Assembly (NCBI GenBank): GCA_947627045.1
Contig: CANQUM010000007.1
Location: forward strand, 1 to 64,000
DNA from: an uncultured Clostridia bacterium
GTDB lineage: Bacteria; Bacillota; Clostridia; Oscillospirales; Ruminococcaceae
Direction of reading: 5' to 3'
Length of the DNA stretch: 64,000 bases
In this document: piece by piece, positions 20,093 to 29,638 of the stretch
Layout of the letters: every line of letters begins with the position of its first letter
Numbering within the stretch: position 1 is the stretch's first letter
Translations under genes and position numbers: made by a program
Notes under the pieces: model-generated
Seen by the model: only the letters and a program-made list of their open reading frames with translations
Database searches by the model: none
Told to the model about the DNA's origin: nothing

Positions 20093-21799
20093 ATGCTCCA
20101 GAAACGAAACATTCCCAAAGACATTGATCCGAAGGATCCTTTGTATACGGCGTACCAGGTGTTCAACGAGACAGTGGACATGTGTATGGACGCGCGTCGT
20201 TACAGCCACGAGCTGCTGATGCAGCTCGTGCGCGACAATGAGGAGACCGAGTTTGGGAAGAAATACGGCTTCAAAGAGATCCGTTCGGTGGAAGATTACA
20301 AGAAGCGTGTACCGTTTTCCTCGTACGACGACTACGCCGTGGCGATTGAGCGGATGGTGAAGGGGGAGAAGAACCTCATCACCGCTTATCCCGTCGTGCA
20401 CTACGCACTGACGTCCGGAAGCGTGGACAATCCCAAGAACATTCCGGTGAGCAGCCGTACGATGGAGGCGTATATGAAATACGCATCCAACCTTTCCAGC
20501 TGCATCTACGATTTTGCCATACGCGAGAGGAAGGGACGTTCCCCGAAGCAGGGCAAGCAGTTCCTCACTGCGGTCGTCAAGACTGACTACACGCCGGACG
20601 GGACGCTGCGCGGTCCGATCTCATCGGCGATCTACCTGCAGAACAAAGCGTTTATGCACTATATTCTGCCTTGGCCGGTGGAAGTGATGTACCCGGAGGG
20701 GCACTCGCTGAACCAGAAATACCTGCGCGCGTTTTACGCCTTGAAGGAGAGGGGCATCACGCGCATGGTCGCGCCGTTTATGACGGCTCTGGTGGACAGC
20801 ATGTACTACATAGAGATCAACTGGCGCTCGCTTGTCGGCGACATCGAGGCCGGGAAACTGGACGACGACGTCGATATGGACGAGGAACTCCGGGAAAGAT
20901 TCAACGCACAGCTTGCACCGGATCCCGAGCGGGCCGCCGAGCTGAGGGCGATCTTTGAGCAGGGCTTTGAGGAGCCTGTGATTCCGAAGATCTGGCCGGA
21001 CTGCGACTTTATCGCATCGATTGGCGGCGGCGGATTTGCCGCATACACCAAGAAAATGAAACGCTATTCCGGGGATATCCCTATGTACTTTAACTGTTAT
21101 GGGGCGTCCGAGGGTCCAATCGCGACGATCATGGACTTCGAGTCCTTCGAGAACACGCTGATTCCGGCAAACGGCTTCTTCGAGTTCATTCCGGTGGAGG
21201 AGGACGGCAGCGATCCCACGAGGACACTCGGCCTCGACGAGCTGGAGGTCGGACACGAGTACGAGATTATCGTCACTAACCTCACGGGCTTCTACCGCTA
21301 CCGCATCGGCGACGTGATAGAGGTGGCCGGCTATGACGGTCAGTCCCCGCGGCTTCTGTTCAAGTACCGCAAGAACCAGATGATCAGCATCGCCGGAGAG
21401 AAGACGAACGAGGCGGGCGTCGCCTGGGTTGTGCACGAGTTTGAGAAGGAGACCGGGGAGTCGATTACGGACTTCAGCATCTACGCGGACACGGACGACC
21501 TTCCGGGGCGCTACGTGCTGTTTTTGGAACCTGAGCGACATCTGCCGCTCGAGGAGTATGAGCGGTACCGGACCATCTGCGACGAAAAGATGGGAATTGC
21601 GAACCCGTCCTACGGCTCAAAGGTGAAGGAAAAGCTGCTGCTGTCTCTGAAGCTGAACTTCCTACAGCAGGAGACCTACTATCTCTATCGCGATATGATG
21701 GTGATGAGGGGTATTTCCGAGAACCAGATCAAGCCGGTGCGGGTGATTGACACGCCGCGGAAGGAAAAATTCTTCTTCGGTCTGATCGACAAGGAATAG
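20093..21799 (+). CDS. GH3-family acyl-acid amido synthetase
   Basis: HYALTSGSVDNPKNIPVS, NCYGASEGPIATIM, GFYRYRIGDVIEV...FKYRKNQMISIAGEKTNE correspond to GH3 motifs 1-3. Confidence 0.87.
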   Translation: MLQKRNIPKDIDPKDPLYTAYQVFNETVDMCMDARRYSHELLMQLVRDNEETEFGKKYGFKEIRSVEDYKKRVPFSSYDDYAVAIERMVKGEKNLITAYPVVHYALTSGSVDNPKNIPVSSRTMEAYMKYASNLSSCIYDFAIRERKGRSPKQGKQFLTAVVKTDYTPDGTLRGPISSAIYLQNKAFMHYILPWPVEVMYPEGHSLNQKYLRAFYALKERGITRMVAPFMTALVDSMYYIEINWRSLVGDIEAGKLDDDVDMDEELRERFNAQLAPDPERAAELRAIFEQGFEEPVIPKIWPDCDFIASIGGGGFAAYTKKMKRYSGDIPMYFNCYGASEGPIATIMDFESFENTLIPANGFFEFIPVEEDGSDPTRTLGLDELEVGHEYEIIVTNLTGFYRYRIGDVIEVAGYDGQSPRLLFKYRKNQMISIAGEKTNEAGVAWVVHEFEKETGESITDFSIYADTDDLPGRYVLFLEPERHLPLEEYERYRTICDEKMGIANPSYGSKVKEKLLLSLKLNFLQQETYYLYRDMMVMRGISENQIKPVRVIDTPRKEKFFFGLIDKE

Positions 21800-22044
21800 C
21801 TGCCGAATGTTAATATTTGGCGGCAAAAAGCGGATATTCTGTGATAAAATTAAATAGGAAAAAAGTAATTGAATTTTGAGTCCTTATCGTGTGAATGGGG
21901 AGCGGACACCTGTACCCTGGAGGACGGGAGTTGTCTGCTGCTCTCCGTGCGGCACAGCGCTGGGATCCGCGCACCTACGGCAACTATGTGTTCGACCGGT
22001 TGTCCCGGCGGAAAGGATTACAATAAAAAGTAAGAAGACCCGTC

Positions 22045-22214
22045 ATGGTGACCTATCTGCAGCTGGAGTTTTTTATCCTGATCTTTTCGATGCTGCTCTT
22101 TGTTACCGTGACGTTCTACTGTGACAAGATCACCGGAAGCCATTATATTTAGAGACGCTCGTGCAGCTGCGGAGCTTTCTGATGCTGGTCATTCTGGTGG
22201 ATCAGGTCGTTTGA
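22045..22214 (+). pseudogene. Decayed membrane-protein N-terminus
   Basis: MVTYLQLEFFILIFSMLLFVTVTFYCDKITGSHYI* then +frame LETLVQLRSFLMLVILVDQVV*; looks like one TM protein broken by a frameshift/stop. Confidence 0.35.
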
Positions 22215-22318
22215 CTGAACATACTGGAGTAAATGAGCCGTGCCGAACGGCGGCGGACGCGTGTCAAAGCGCACGGTTTATCAAATAAAAGCAAAAACAA
22301 AAAATGGAGGATACTGCT

Positions 22319-22615
22319 ATGACAATCAACAAAAAACAAGAGGGAACTACACTTGAGATTGCGGTCGAGGGACGTCTCGACACGACGACCGCGCCCCAGC
22401 TCGAGGCGGAGCTGAAGCACAGCATCGACGGTATCACGGCCCTGACGATGGATTTCGCGAATCTGGAGTACATCTCATCCGCAGGACTGCGCGTGCTGCT
22501 GTCCGTACAGAAGGTGATGAACAAGCAGGGCAGCATGGTGGTTCGCCATGTCAACGAGATGATCAGCGAGATCTTTGAGGTAACCGGCTTCGTCGATATC
22601 CTGACGATTGAGTAA
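22319..22615 (+). CDS. STAS-domain anti-sigma factor antagonist
   Basis: DTTTAPQLEAEL and LEYISSAGLRVLLSVQK (phosphorylatable Ser region). Confidence 0.9.
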   Translation: MTINKKQEGTTLEIAVEGRLDTTTAPQLEAELKHSIDGITALTMDFANLEYISSAGLRVLLSVQKVMNKQGSMVVRHVNEMISEIFEVTGFVDILTIE

Positions 22616-22650
22616 AAGCATTTATTTAAAGAAATGGCACAGAGAAAGGA

Positions 22651-24819
22651 ATGAACCGCATGAATGATGCTAACAAACCGATGGTACCGCTGGAAAAAAA
22701 GGTGTTCCGGGCGATACTTCGACTTTTGCTGGTTACATTGCTGGTGGTGGGAGCCGTGATCGTTTTCCAGCTTCTTCAGCTGCGAAGAGGCATGATCACC
22801 GCGAACGTGGAGACCGGGCAGGAGGTGGAATCGATTTCCTCACAGGCGATGGAAGAGATGATGGAGGAAAATCTCCTGCGCCTGACTGCGGAAAAAGCAT
22901 CGGCGGCGGATAAGGTATTCTCGGATCTGGGTCAGACGGTCTCTATTCTAGCGAAGAACGCGGAGTATCTGTATGAGAACGACGCGAAGATCGATGGGGT
23001 CGAGGTTCATCTGCCCGACCGGAAGAACGGAGACGCATTGGATGTGTACGTTACTTACTCGGATAAGGCGGATCAGTCTTCCAAAAAGTTTCAGACCGAG
23101 CAGGAGCTGCTCGGCAATCTGCAGTGGGATCTTCTGGCGGTTACCTCGGAGCATGAGGAAGTCAATTCAGACTATTTCGCTGCCGAATCCGGCTTCATGC
23201 TCCAGGCGGACAATGTTTATCAGGAACAGTTTGACGATGAGGGAAACCTGCTCACGTTTGAGGCGAAGGAGCGTCCATGGTATCAGGGAGCGGTCGAAGC
23301 GAACGGGCTCTATTTTACGGAACCTACACATGACGCGTCCACCGGGGATTTCGCCGTCATGTGCAGCATTCCGGTCTATGACCGTAAGGAGCTGAAGGGC
23401 GTCGCAGGGGCAGGCATGTATCTGACCAGCCTGAAGGAAACTGTGTCGGAGGCCGTGATCGGAGAATCCGGCTCCGCCTGCCTGCTGGACGGGAACGGAA
23501 ACGTCATCTTTTCCACCAGAAACTCCGGGGAACTCTCGGCCGGCGCTGAGGACCTGGCGAACGCCCTCGATACGACTAAGGGGGATCTGAAGCAGTTCCT
23601 CATCGAAGCGGTCGGCGGCACGCAGGCGGTCTCGCTGACTGCGGTCGACGGAGAGAATGCGTACGTATCCTGCTCGCCGCTCGGCACGGTGGGATGGACG
23701 CTGATCTCGGTGCTGCCGGAGGATATCGTAACCGCGCCGACCCAGAGTTTGACAGGTGCGCTGGCGACGAAGAACGATGAGATGCTGCAGCAGTCCGACC
23801 GGAGGTTTCTGACTGCGTTTATCACACTGCTGGTGGCGGTGGTAGTTCTGATGCTGGTTGCGAACCTGGTATCCAAGAGGCTGTCCTCGCGGCTTACACA
23901 GCCGATCGTGGCGCTCACCGACAAAGTGAGGGAGATCGAGGGAGACAATCTGTCTTTTACCTGGGATCAGCATACGAATGATGAGATCGATGTGCTGGCG
24001 AATTCCTTCGGCACCATGACGAAGCGCATCGAGCAGTACATTGCAGATATCACGGCAATCACGGCGGAGAAGGAGCGCATCGGTGCGGAGCTTTCCGTGG
24101 CGACGCAGATCCAAGCGGATATGCTGCCCTGTATCTTCCCGGCATTTCCGGAGCGCGAGGATTTCGATATCTACGCTTCCATGTGTCCGGCCAAGGAGGT
24201 GGGAGGAGACTTCTATGACTTCTTCCTTATGGATGACGATCATCTTGTGATGGTGATGGCGGACGTGTCGGGCAAGGGAGTTCCGGCCGCGCTGTTCATG
24301 GTTATCTCTAAGACGATCATCAATAACCAGGCGCAGTTCTCGGATTCACCGAAGCAGATCCTGGAGACGGCAAACAATCTGCTGCAGGAGAACAATGCGG
24401 AGGATATGTTCGTGACGGTCTGGCTGGGTATCCTGGAGATATCAACCGGCAAGCTCAAGGCGGTGAACGCTGGACATGAGTATCCGGTGATCCGCGGGAC
24501 AGACGGGAAGTTTGAGATTCTGAAAGATAAGCACGGCATGGTACTCGGGACGATTCCGGGTTTGAAATACAGAGAATACGATGCCGAGATTGAGGAGGGC
24601 GGCTGCCTGTTCCTGTACACGGACGGTGTGGCGGAGGCGACCGACGCGAAGAACGAGTTGTACGGCACCGAGCGGATGCTGGAGGCTTTGAACCGCGATC
24701 CGTTGGCGAATCCGCAGCAGCTGCTCGTCAACGTGAGGGCGGACATTGACGCGTTTGTGGGCGACGCGCCGCAGTTTGACGATATCACGATGATGGCGAT
24801 GGAGAGAAAAAAACAGTGA
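22651..24819 (+). CDS. Sensor phosphatase: dCache-HAMP-SpoIIE (PP2C)
   Basis: TM + RPWYQGAV...TGDFAVMCSIPVYD Cache-like region, HAMP, PP2C motifs ADVSGKGVPAALFM, FLYTDGVAEA, FDDITMMAM. Confidence 0.9.
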   Translation: MNRMNDANKPMVPLEKKVFRAILRLLLVTLLVVGAVIVFQLLQLRRGMITANVETGQEVESISSQAMEEMMEENLLRLTAEKASAADKVFSDLGQTVSILAKNAEYLYENDAKIDGVEVHLPDRKNGDALDVYVTYSDKADQSSKKFQTEQELLGNLQWDLLAVTSEHEEVNSDYFAAESGFMLQADNVYQEQFDDEGNLLTFEAKERPWYQGAVEANGLYFTEPTHDASTGDFAVMCSIPVYDRKELKGVAGAGMYLTSLKETVSEAVIGESGSACLLDGNGNVIFSTRNSGELSAGAEDLANALDTTKGDLKQFLIEAVGGTQAVSLTAVDGENAYVSCSPLGTVGWTLISVLPEDIVTAPTQSLTGALATKNDEMLQQSDRRFLTAFITLLVAVVVLMLVANLVSKRLSSRLTQPIVALTDKVREIEGDNLSFTWDQHTNDEIDVLANSFGTMTKRIEQYIADITAITAEKERIGAELSVATQIQADMLPCIFPAFPEREDFDIYASMCPAKEVGGDFYDFFLMDDDHLVMVMADVSGKGVPAALFMVISKTIINNQAQFSDSPKQILETANNLLQENNAEDMFVTVWLGILEISTGKLKAVNAGHEYPVIRGTDGKFEILKDKHGMVLGTIPGLKYREYDAEIEEGGCLFLYTDGVAEATDAKNELYGTERMLEALNRDPLANPQQLLVNVRADIDAFVGDAPQFDDITMMAMERKKQ

Positions 24820-25988
24820 GAGTATTATTACATACCAGGGGTCTTGTCGCGCTCGCGGCGGCCGCCCTTCTAGCCGTGGGCACGCTCACGAACTGCAAAG
24901 CGGCGAATGAACCGGAGCGCGTGGCGCGGAATGATGTGAAGATCGGCTGCATCATCGCGGAGGAGTACGGAAGCTTTTCCGAGCAGCTCTCGGCGGCGAC
25001 GGAGAGCTTAAGCCGGCAGGGACTCATAGGGGAATACGATCCTCCTGCGGGCGTACGCCCGGCACAGGATGTATGGGACGACATCTGCGAGGTGCAGCAG
25101 ATCGAGAACGCCGAGTTTGTGAGAGAGAGCTTCTACAACACGGATCAGATGGAAGAAAGTGAGATGGAGGACGTCTTTTTCCACGAGAGCGACGTCGACC
25201 TTATGCTGGTCTTCGGGACGGCGGCGGGCGTATGGCTCACCGAGAACGCCTCGAAGCTTTCGTTTGAATATATGGTCTTTGCGAGCGCCGACCCGATTTC
25301 GGGTGGAATCGTGAAGAGCGAGACGGAGCGCTTCAACGACATCTCGTTTGCCCATGTGGATCCGGGGCGGCTCGGCAGACAGACCGAGCTGGCCTACGAG
25401 ATCATGCCGTTTGACTCGATCGGAGTGGTCTATGAGGATTCCGATGCTGCCTACAGCTATTCGGGAATTGCCCAGCTCGAAGCCCTGAGTGAAAAGAACG
25501 GGTTTGAGATTCACAGGCTGCATGTTGATGAGCCAAGCAAGGACAACAATTACACCCGCTATTACAATGAGCTGAAGGCTGCGTACCACGAGTTGCTCCC
25601 AGACATTGACGTTCTGTATATCACAACGGGAATGATCGAGGACAATATGTTGCCGTGGCTGCTTGAAGAGGTGCACGAAGCAGGGATCATCACGGTGGCG
25701 GAGACCGCGGAGAGCCAGGTGGAATACGGGGCACTGATGCACATTACGATGTCGGACGCGTCGGAGGAGGGAGGCTTCCTCGCGCAAACGCTGATAGACT
25801 ACCTGGACGGTACCCCAATCGACGAGCTGGATCAGGTATTTCTGATCACGCCGCATATTTCCCTGAATCTGGAAACAATAGAAAAAGTAGGGGCGAAGAT
25901 CCCGATGAGCATATACCTGATCGCAGACAAGATCTACGGACAGGAGACAGACGCGGCGACCGGGACGGAAACGGGAAATGAATCGTAA
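24816..25988 (+). CDS. ABC-type substrate-binding-like lipoprotein/periplasmic protein
   Basis: Signal sequence with LTNC lipobox-like motif; periplasmic-binding-like fold sequence; GTG start overlapping the previous stop. Confidence 0.65.
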   Translation: MRVLLHTRGLVALAAAALLAVGTLTNCKAANEPERVARNDVKIGCIIAEEYGSFSEQLSAATESLSRQGLIGEYDPPAGVRPAQDVWDDICEVQQIENAEFVRESFYNTDQMEESEMEDVFFHESDVDLMLVFGTAAGVWLTENASKLSFEYMVFASADPISGGIVKSETERFNDISFAHVDPGRLGRQTELAYEIMPFDSIGVVYEDSDAAYSYSGIAQLEALSEKNGFEIHRLHVDEPSKDNNYTRYYNELKAAYHELLPDIDVLYITTGMIEDNMLPWLLEEVHEAGIITVAETAESQVEYGALMHITMSDASEEGGFLAQTLIDYLDGTPIDELDQVFLITPHISLNLETIEKVGAKIPMSIYLIADKIYGQETDAATGTETGNES

Positions 25989-26967
25989 GATTGGAAGAGG
26001 AAACATGCACAACAAACAACGACTCATGATAGAACTTCTGGCGCTGCTGCTGACGGTGATCACGCTGGTTCTGGGCGGGCTGATGTATTTCAGCAACCTC
26101 AAGAATACCAGGCAGAATCTTATCGGAGTGGAGCTGGCGGATTTTATCTACAATACCGATTACAGTATGAAATTTGGCAAGAGGATTGAGACGTTCTACG
26201 GGATGCAGGAAGACCTGCTTGAGCTGCGTGACTCGTTCGACGACGTGGATGAGCTGCACATTCTCTCTGTGAGGAACCGGCTGCTGTTTTCCACGGAACC
26301 GGCGATGCTGACGGAACGCGCGTATTCCATGCCAGCGGGGAACAATATGAGCGACGGGAATCATCTCTACTGTATGTACGCGGTGGGCGACGACGCGCGC
26401 ATCCTGACGGTCAGCAAGATTTCAGACATACATCGGGAGATGGGTAGCTATCTTCTGAAGCTCGTGGGAATCGCGGCGGTCGGTCTTGTCCTTGTGCTGC
26501 TGTTGATACATCTGGTCTGGAGGCTGCTCCTGGAGGGGAAGAGTGCGTACCGTATCGCGGCGGTCGTGCCCCTGATCTGGATCGCGGCATTCAGCGTGAT
26601 GACAGGTGTGGACGCATACCGCGATTACGCCGGGAGTTCCCGGGAACTCTGCGAGTCCATCGGGGAATCGGTGCAGGCGGACATCGCGAATGTGGAGGCA
26701 CTCGGCGTCGCGCGGGAGGACTTTTACGAGGTGGAGGCTTATCTGCAGCGCTACACGGATCTAATACCGGAGGTGGAGGAGCTGTCCATCGGGGAGGACG
26801 ACGAGATATCCTACAAGATGTCGGCGGATTACCTCCGCAAGATGGCGCTGGACTATGTCCTGCAGGCGGTGCTGCTTCTGACCTTTTCGATTTTGATCTT
26901 GGCGGAGTATCAGTTATTTGTTACAAATACGGGAACACTAACGGAGGGGCAAAATGGAACAGACTGA
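25978..26967 (+). CDS. Membrane protein with extracytoplasmic sensor-like domains, no output domain
   Basis: About three or more hydrophobic segments, two extracytoplasmic segments; overlaps both neighbours. Confidence 0.6.
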   Translation: MNRKIGRGNMHNKQRLMIELLALLLTVITLVLGGLMYFSNLKNTRQNLIGVELADFIYNTDYSMKFGKRIETFYGMQEDLLELRDSFDDVDELHILSVRNRLLFSTEPAMLTERAYSMPAGNNMSDGNHLYCMYAVGDDARILTVSKISDIHREMGSYLLKLVGIAAVGLVLVLLLIHLVWRLLLEGKSAYRIAAVVPLIWIAAFSVMTGVDAYRDYAGSSRELCESIGESVQADIANVEALGVAREDFYEVEAYLQRYTDLIPEVEELSIGEDDEISYKMSADYLRKMALDYVLQAVLLLTFSILILAEYQLFVTNTGTLTEGQNGTD

Positions 26968-28120
26968 ATTTATGAAACAGAATGCGTTTGTCCGCCTGAT
27001 CTTCGTGTTTGCCTTCTTCGCCGCGTCGATCGGCGACTCGTTCAACGTCGTCTATATCCGGCAGATGACGATGGCAGTACCGGGAGGAAACGTGGATCTG
27101 CTGGTGAGTCTTCCGATCACCTTTCTCTCGGCGATGACGGTGTTGGGCGTGATCGTCTCCGGCGGGATATGCAGGCGGACGAAACGCTTCGGCTCTTTTC
27201 TGAGTGTCGGAGTGCTCGCCCTGATGCTCGGTCTGATCGTAAGGGGAGCTGCGACGGATTATCGCATGCTATTCCTCGGCTTCGGCATATCCGGTTTCGG
27301 GAGCGGCTGTCTCTTTATCGGCATACGCTACTATTCGTTCCTCTTTGCGGACGACAGGCAGAGGATGCGTGCACTCGTGTATGTGAACGGCGGTGCGTTT
27401 GCCGGACAGTGCATGGGCACGATCCTGGGCGGTATACTGGCAAATCAGCTGGCTTACTCCCACATTTATCTGGGCTCCGCTGTGATTTTGCTGGTGCCAT
27501 TAGTTATGTCGCTGAGGGTACGGGTCGAGGGGAGAGTGGAGGCGGGAAGCTACGCGGACATTTTCCGGGTGCTGAAGAATGTGCGCGCCCTGAAATTTCT
27601 GCTGTTCCTGCTACTGCCGGTCTACACTAGCTCGGTATTCATATCGTACATTGTGCCGCTCTTTGTCAACGAATACGGGTATTCCGCGACGGTAACCTCG
27701 GTGCTGATGCTGTCGAATTACCTGCTCTGCGCGTATGTGGGGCCGTTCATGACCGACTTTGTATCCGACCGTATGTCGTCTCTTAAGGCCACATACCTCT
27801 ACATGGTGGCGAGCGCGGTGCTAATCATACTGTACGGCTGGATTGCGGTGATGCCTCTGTTGGTGCTGGCCGTGTTGCTCTGCGGAGTGCTGGACTCGTT
27901 CGGTCTTTCTGTGATTATGGACGCGTTTACGAAGACGAAGACCACACAGAGCTATTCCGACAACGACGCGCTGATCATCTTCATCCTGGTGTCAAGGGTG
28001 GGGCAGATGATCGGACCGACGCTGATCCTGGTGTCCGGCGGCGTGATGTTCCTGGGACTGTTTCTGCTTGTCGGGTTCGGGGTGTATCTCGCGCTGGCGA
28101 GAATTCCAAAAAAGTCCTGA
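26954..28120 (+). CDS. MFS transporter
   Basis: About 12 hydrophobic segments, SGFGSGCLFIGIRYY, MFS-like charged loops. Confidence 0.8.
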   Translation: MEQTEFMKQNAFVRLIFVFAFFAASIGDSFNVVYIRQMTMAVPGGNVDLLVSLPITFLSAMTVLGVIVSGGICRRTKRFGSFLSVGVLALMLGLIVRGAATDYRMLFLGFGISGFGSGCLFIGIRYYSFLFADDRQRMRALVYVNGGAFAGQCMGTILGGILANQLAYSHIYLGSAVILLVPLVMSLRVRVEGRVEAGSYADIFRVLKNVRALKFLLFLLLPVYTSSVFISYIVPLFVNEYGYSATVTSVLMLSNYLLCAYVGPFMTDFVSDRMSSLKATYLYMVASAVLIILYGWIAVMPLLVLAVLLCGVLDSFGLSVIMDAFTKTKTTQSYSDNDALIIFILVSRVGQMIGPTLILVSGGVMFLGLFLLVGFGVYLALARIPKKS

Positions 28121-28176
28121 CGGGAATGTTTCGTACGGAAAATAATAAGGACGATCTACAGGGGGGGTAGCGAGAC

Positions 28177-28764
28177 ATGGATTATGTGAAGGAATCGAAT
28201 ATCCCGTTTCTGATGAAAATGTTTGACGAGAATTTCGGTGAGCGTTATATGTCGGAGGATGAGATTCGCTGGCATATCAACGATGAAAACGAATTCTTTT
28301 ACGCAGCGAGGAGGGAGGACGGCCGCCTTGCGGGGATTGCGCTGTTCGGGGTGGAATCGGAGCAGAAGCTGCACGAGGAGACGAAGATTCCGCGCGAGGA
28401 GCTGAAGCGGCTGGCGCACGGGAAGCAGCTGGTCAAGTTCCGGAGCATGTGTATATCCTCGGACTGCCAGGGGCAAGGGATAGGCTCGAAACTTCTGGCC
28501 GACGCAATCGCGGATCTGAATAGTCGTGGAAAATTCGGGGCTGTCACCTCGCTGATCTGGACGTACGACGACAAGGTCCCGGCGCGGGGAGCGCACCTGA
28601 AAAATGGCTTCCGCTATCTGCACAGGGTTTCCCGGCCCTGGTACCATATGAAGGATTATTACTGCGTCTTCTGCAAGGGCCGCTGCAAATGCGACGGCGT
28701 GCAGTATGTTCTGGAACTGGAGGATGAACATGTGGGCGATGCCCCAGACGGCGAGGCAGGATGA
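28177..28764 (+). CDS. GNAT family N-acetyltransferase
   Basis: CISSDCQGQGIGSKLLADAI acetyl-CoA binding motif. Confidence 0.85.
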   Translation: MDYVKESNIPFLMKMFDENFGERYMSEDEIRWHINDENEFFYAARREDGRLAGIALFGVESEQKLHEETKIPREELKRLAHGKQLVKFRSMCISSDCQGQGIGSKLLADAIADLNSRGKFGAVTSLIWTYDDKVPARGAHLKNGFRYLHRVSRPWYHMKDYYCVFCKGRCKCDGVQYVLELEDEHVGDAPDGEAG

Positions 28765-28777
28765 AGGAGGGATTCAG

Positions 28778-29185
28778 ATGAAAGAAATGACAATCGAGGC
28801 GAAAGTGGAAAACATCCCTGTAGTCACGGAGTTTGTGGACGGACAGCTCGAGGCACACGGCTGTTCCATGAAAGCACAGATGCAGATCAACATCGCAATC
28901 GACGAGCTGTTCGGCAACATCGCGAATTACGCTTACGAGACAGGCGATGGTGCGGTTACGGTGCGCGTGGAGCTGAAGGAGGATCCGCTTTCGGTGGTGA
29001 TCACCTTCATCGACAACGGCATGCCCTACGATCCGCTTAAGAAAGAGGATCCTGACGTTACGCTCTTTGCGGAGGATAGAGAGATCGGCGGACTCGGCAT
29101 CTACATGGTCAAGAAGATCATGGACGGCATGAACTACGAGTACAGGAACGGACAGAACATTCTGAAGATAACAAAGAATATATAA
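28778..29185 (+). CDS. RsbW-like anti-sigma factor/serine kinase (HATPase)
   Basis: NIAIDELFGNIANYAYE (N box), DNGMPYDP (G1), GGLGIYMVKKIMD (G2). Confidence 0.88.
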   Translation: MKEMTIEAKVENIPVVTEFVDGQLEAHGCSMKAQMQINIAIDELFGNIANYAYETGDGAVTVRVELKEDPLSVVITFIDNGMPYDPLKKEDPDVTLFAEDREIGGLGIYMVKKIMDGMNYEYRNGQNILKITKNI

Positions 29186-29305
29186 TCTAAAACAGGAAAC
29201 GGGAGGAAAAATCTATTTCTTATTAGGTGATTATCCAATTTTTCAACTAATTCCTGTATTGAAAACATACTTAATAATCGCTTAAGGTTATAAGCGATAC
29301 AGTCT

Positions 29306-29344
29306 AAACTGCCGTTTTTACTTTTTACGTATAAACGGCAGTTT
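29306..29344. terminator. Bidirectional terminator-like hairpin
   Basis: AAACTGCCGTTT...AAACGGCAGTTTT inverted repeat. Confidence 0.6.
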
Positions 29345-29638
29345 TCACGTTTATACAACACTTGATTTTCTACCTGACCCACGGTAGACTTTAATATAAG
29401 CAGCATATATAAAATAGTATATCGCTGGTTTGTAAACTGCTTGCCAGGATAACGGCGTTATATTATAATAAAACATTTTTATTTTTAATCATTGAGAACC
29501 GCGGTCGCTTAACAGAGTAAGTAGCCGTAGTTAAATTTTTTTGACAAACACACGCATTGCGTGTAAAATATAAATAAAGAAATTTAGGGATAGATATACA
29601 GGAATTATAGAAAATCAGTAAGAAATGGAGGAGTATTT

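Noticed and set aside
18959-20401. 480-aa reverse-strand ORF
   Set aside because: Lies opposite two ATP-grasp/GH3 genes with clear motifs; Arg/His/Leu-rich translation is typical of antisense frames in GC-rich DNA
23167-24243. 358-aa reverse-strand ORF
   Set aside because: Antisense to the SpoIIE phosphatase; no recognisable motif
25008-26102. 364-aa reverse-strand ORF
   Set aside because: Antisense to the substrate-binding and sensor genes; low-complexity Arg/His-rich
29134-29406. 90-aa reverse ORF as recombinase C-terminus
   Set aside because: No recombinase motif; it runs over a terminator-like hairpin
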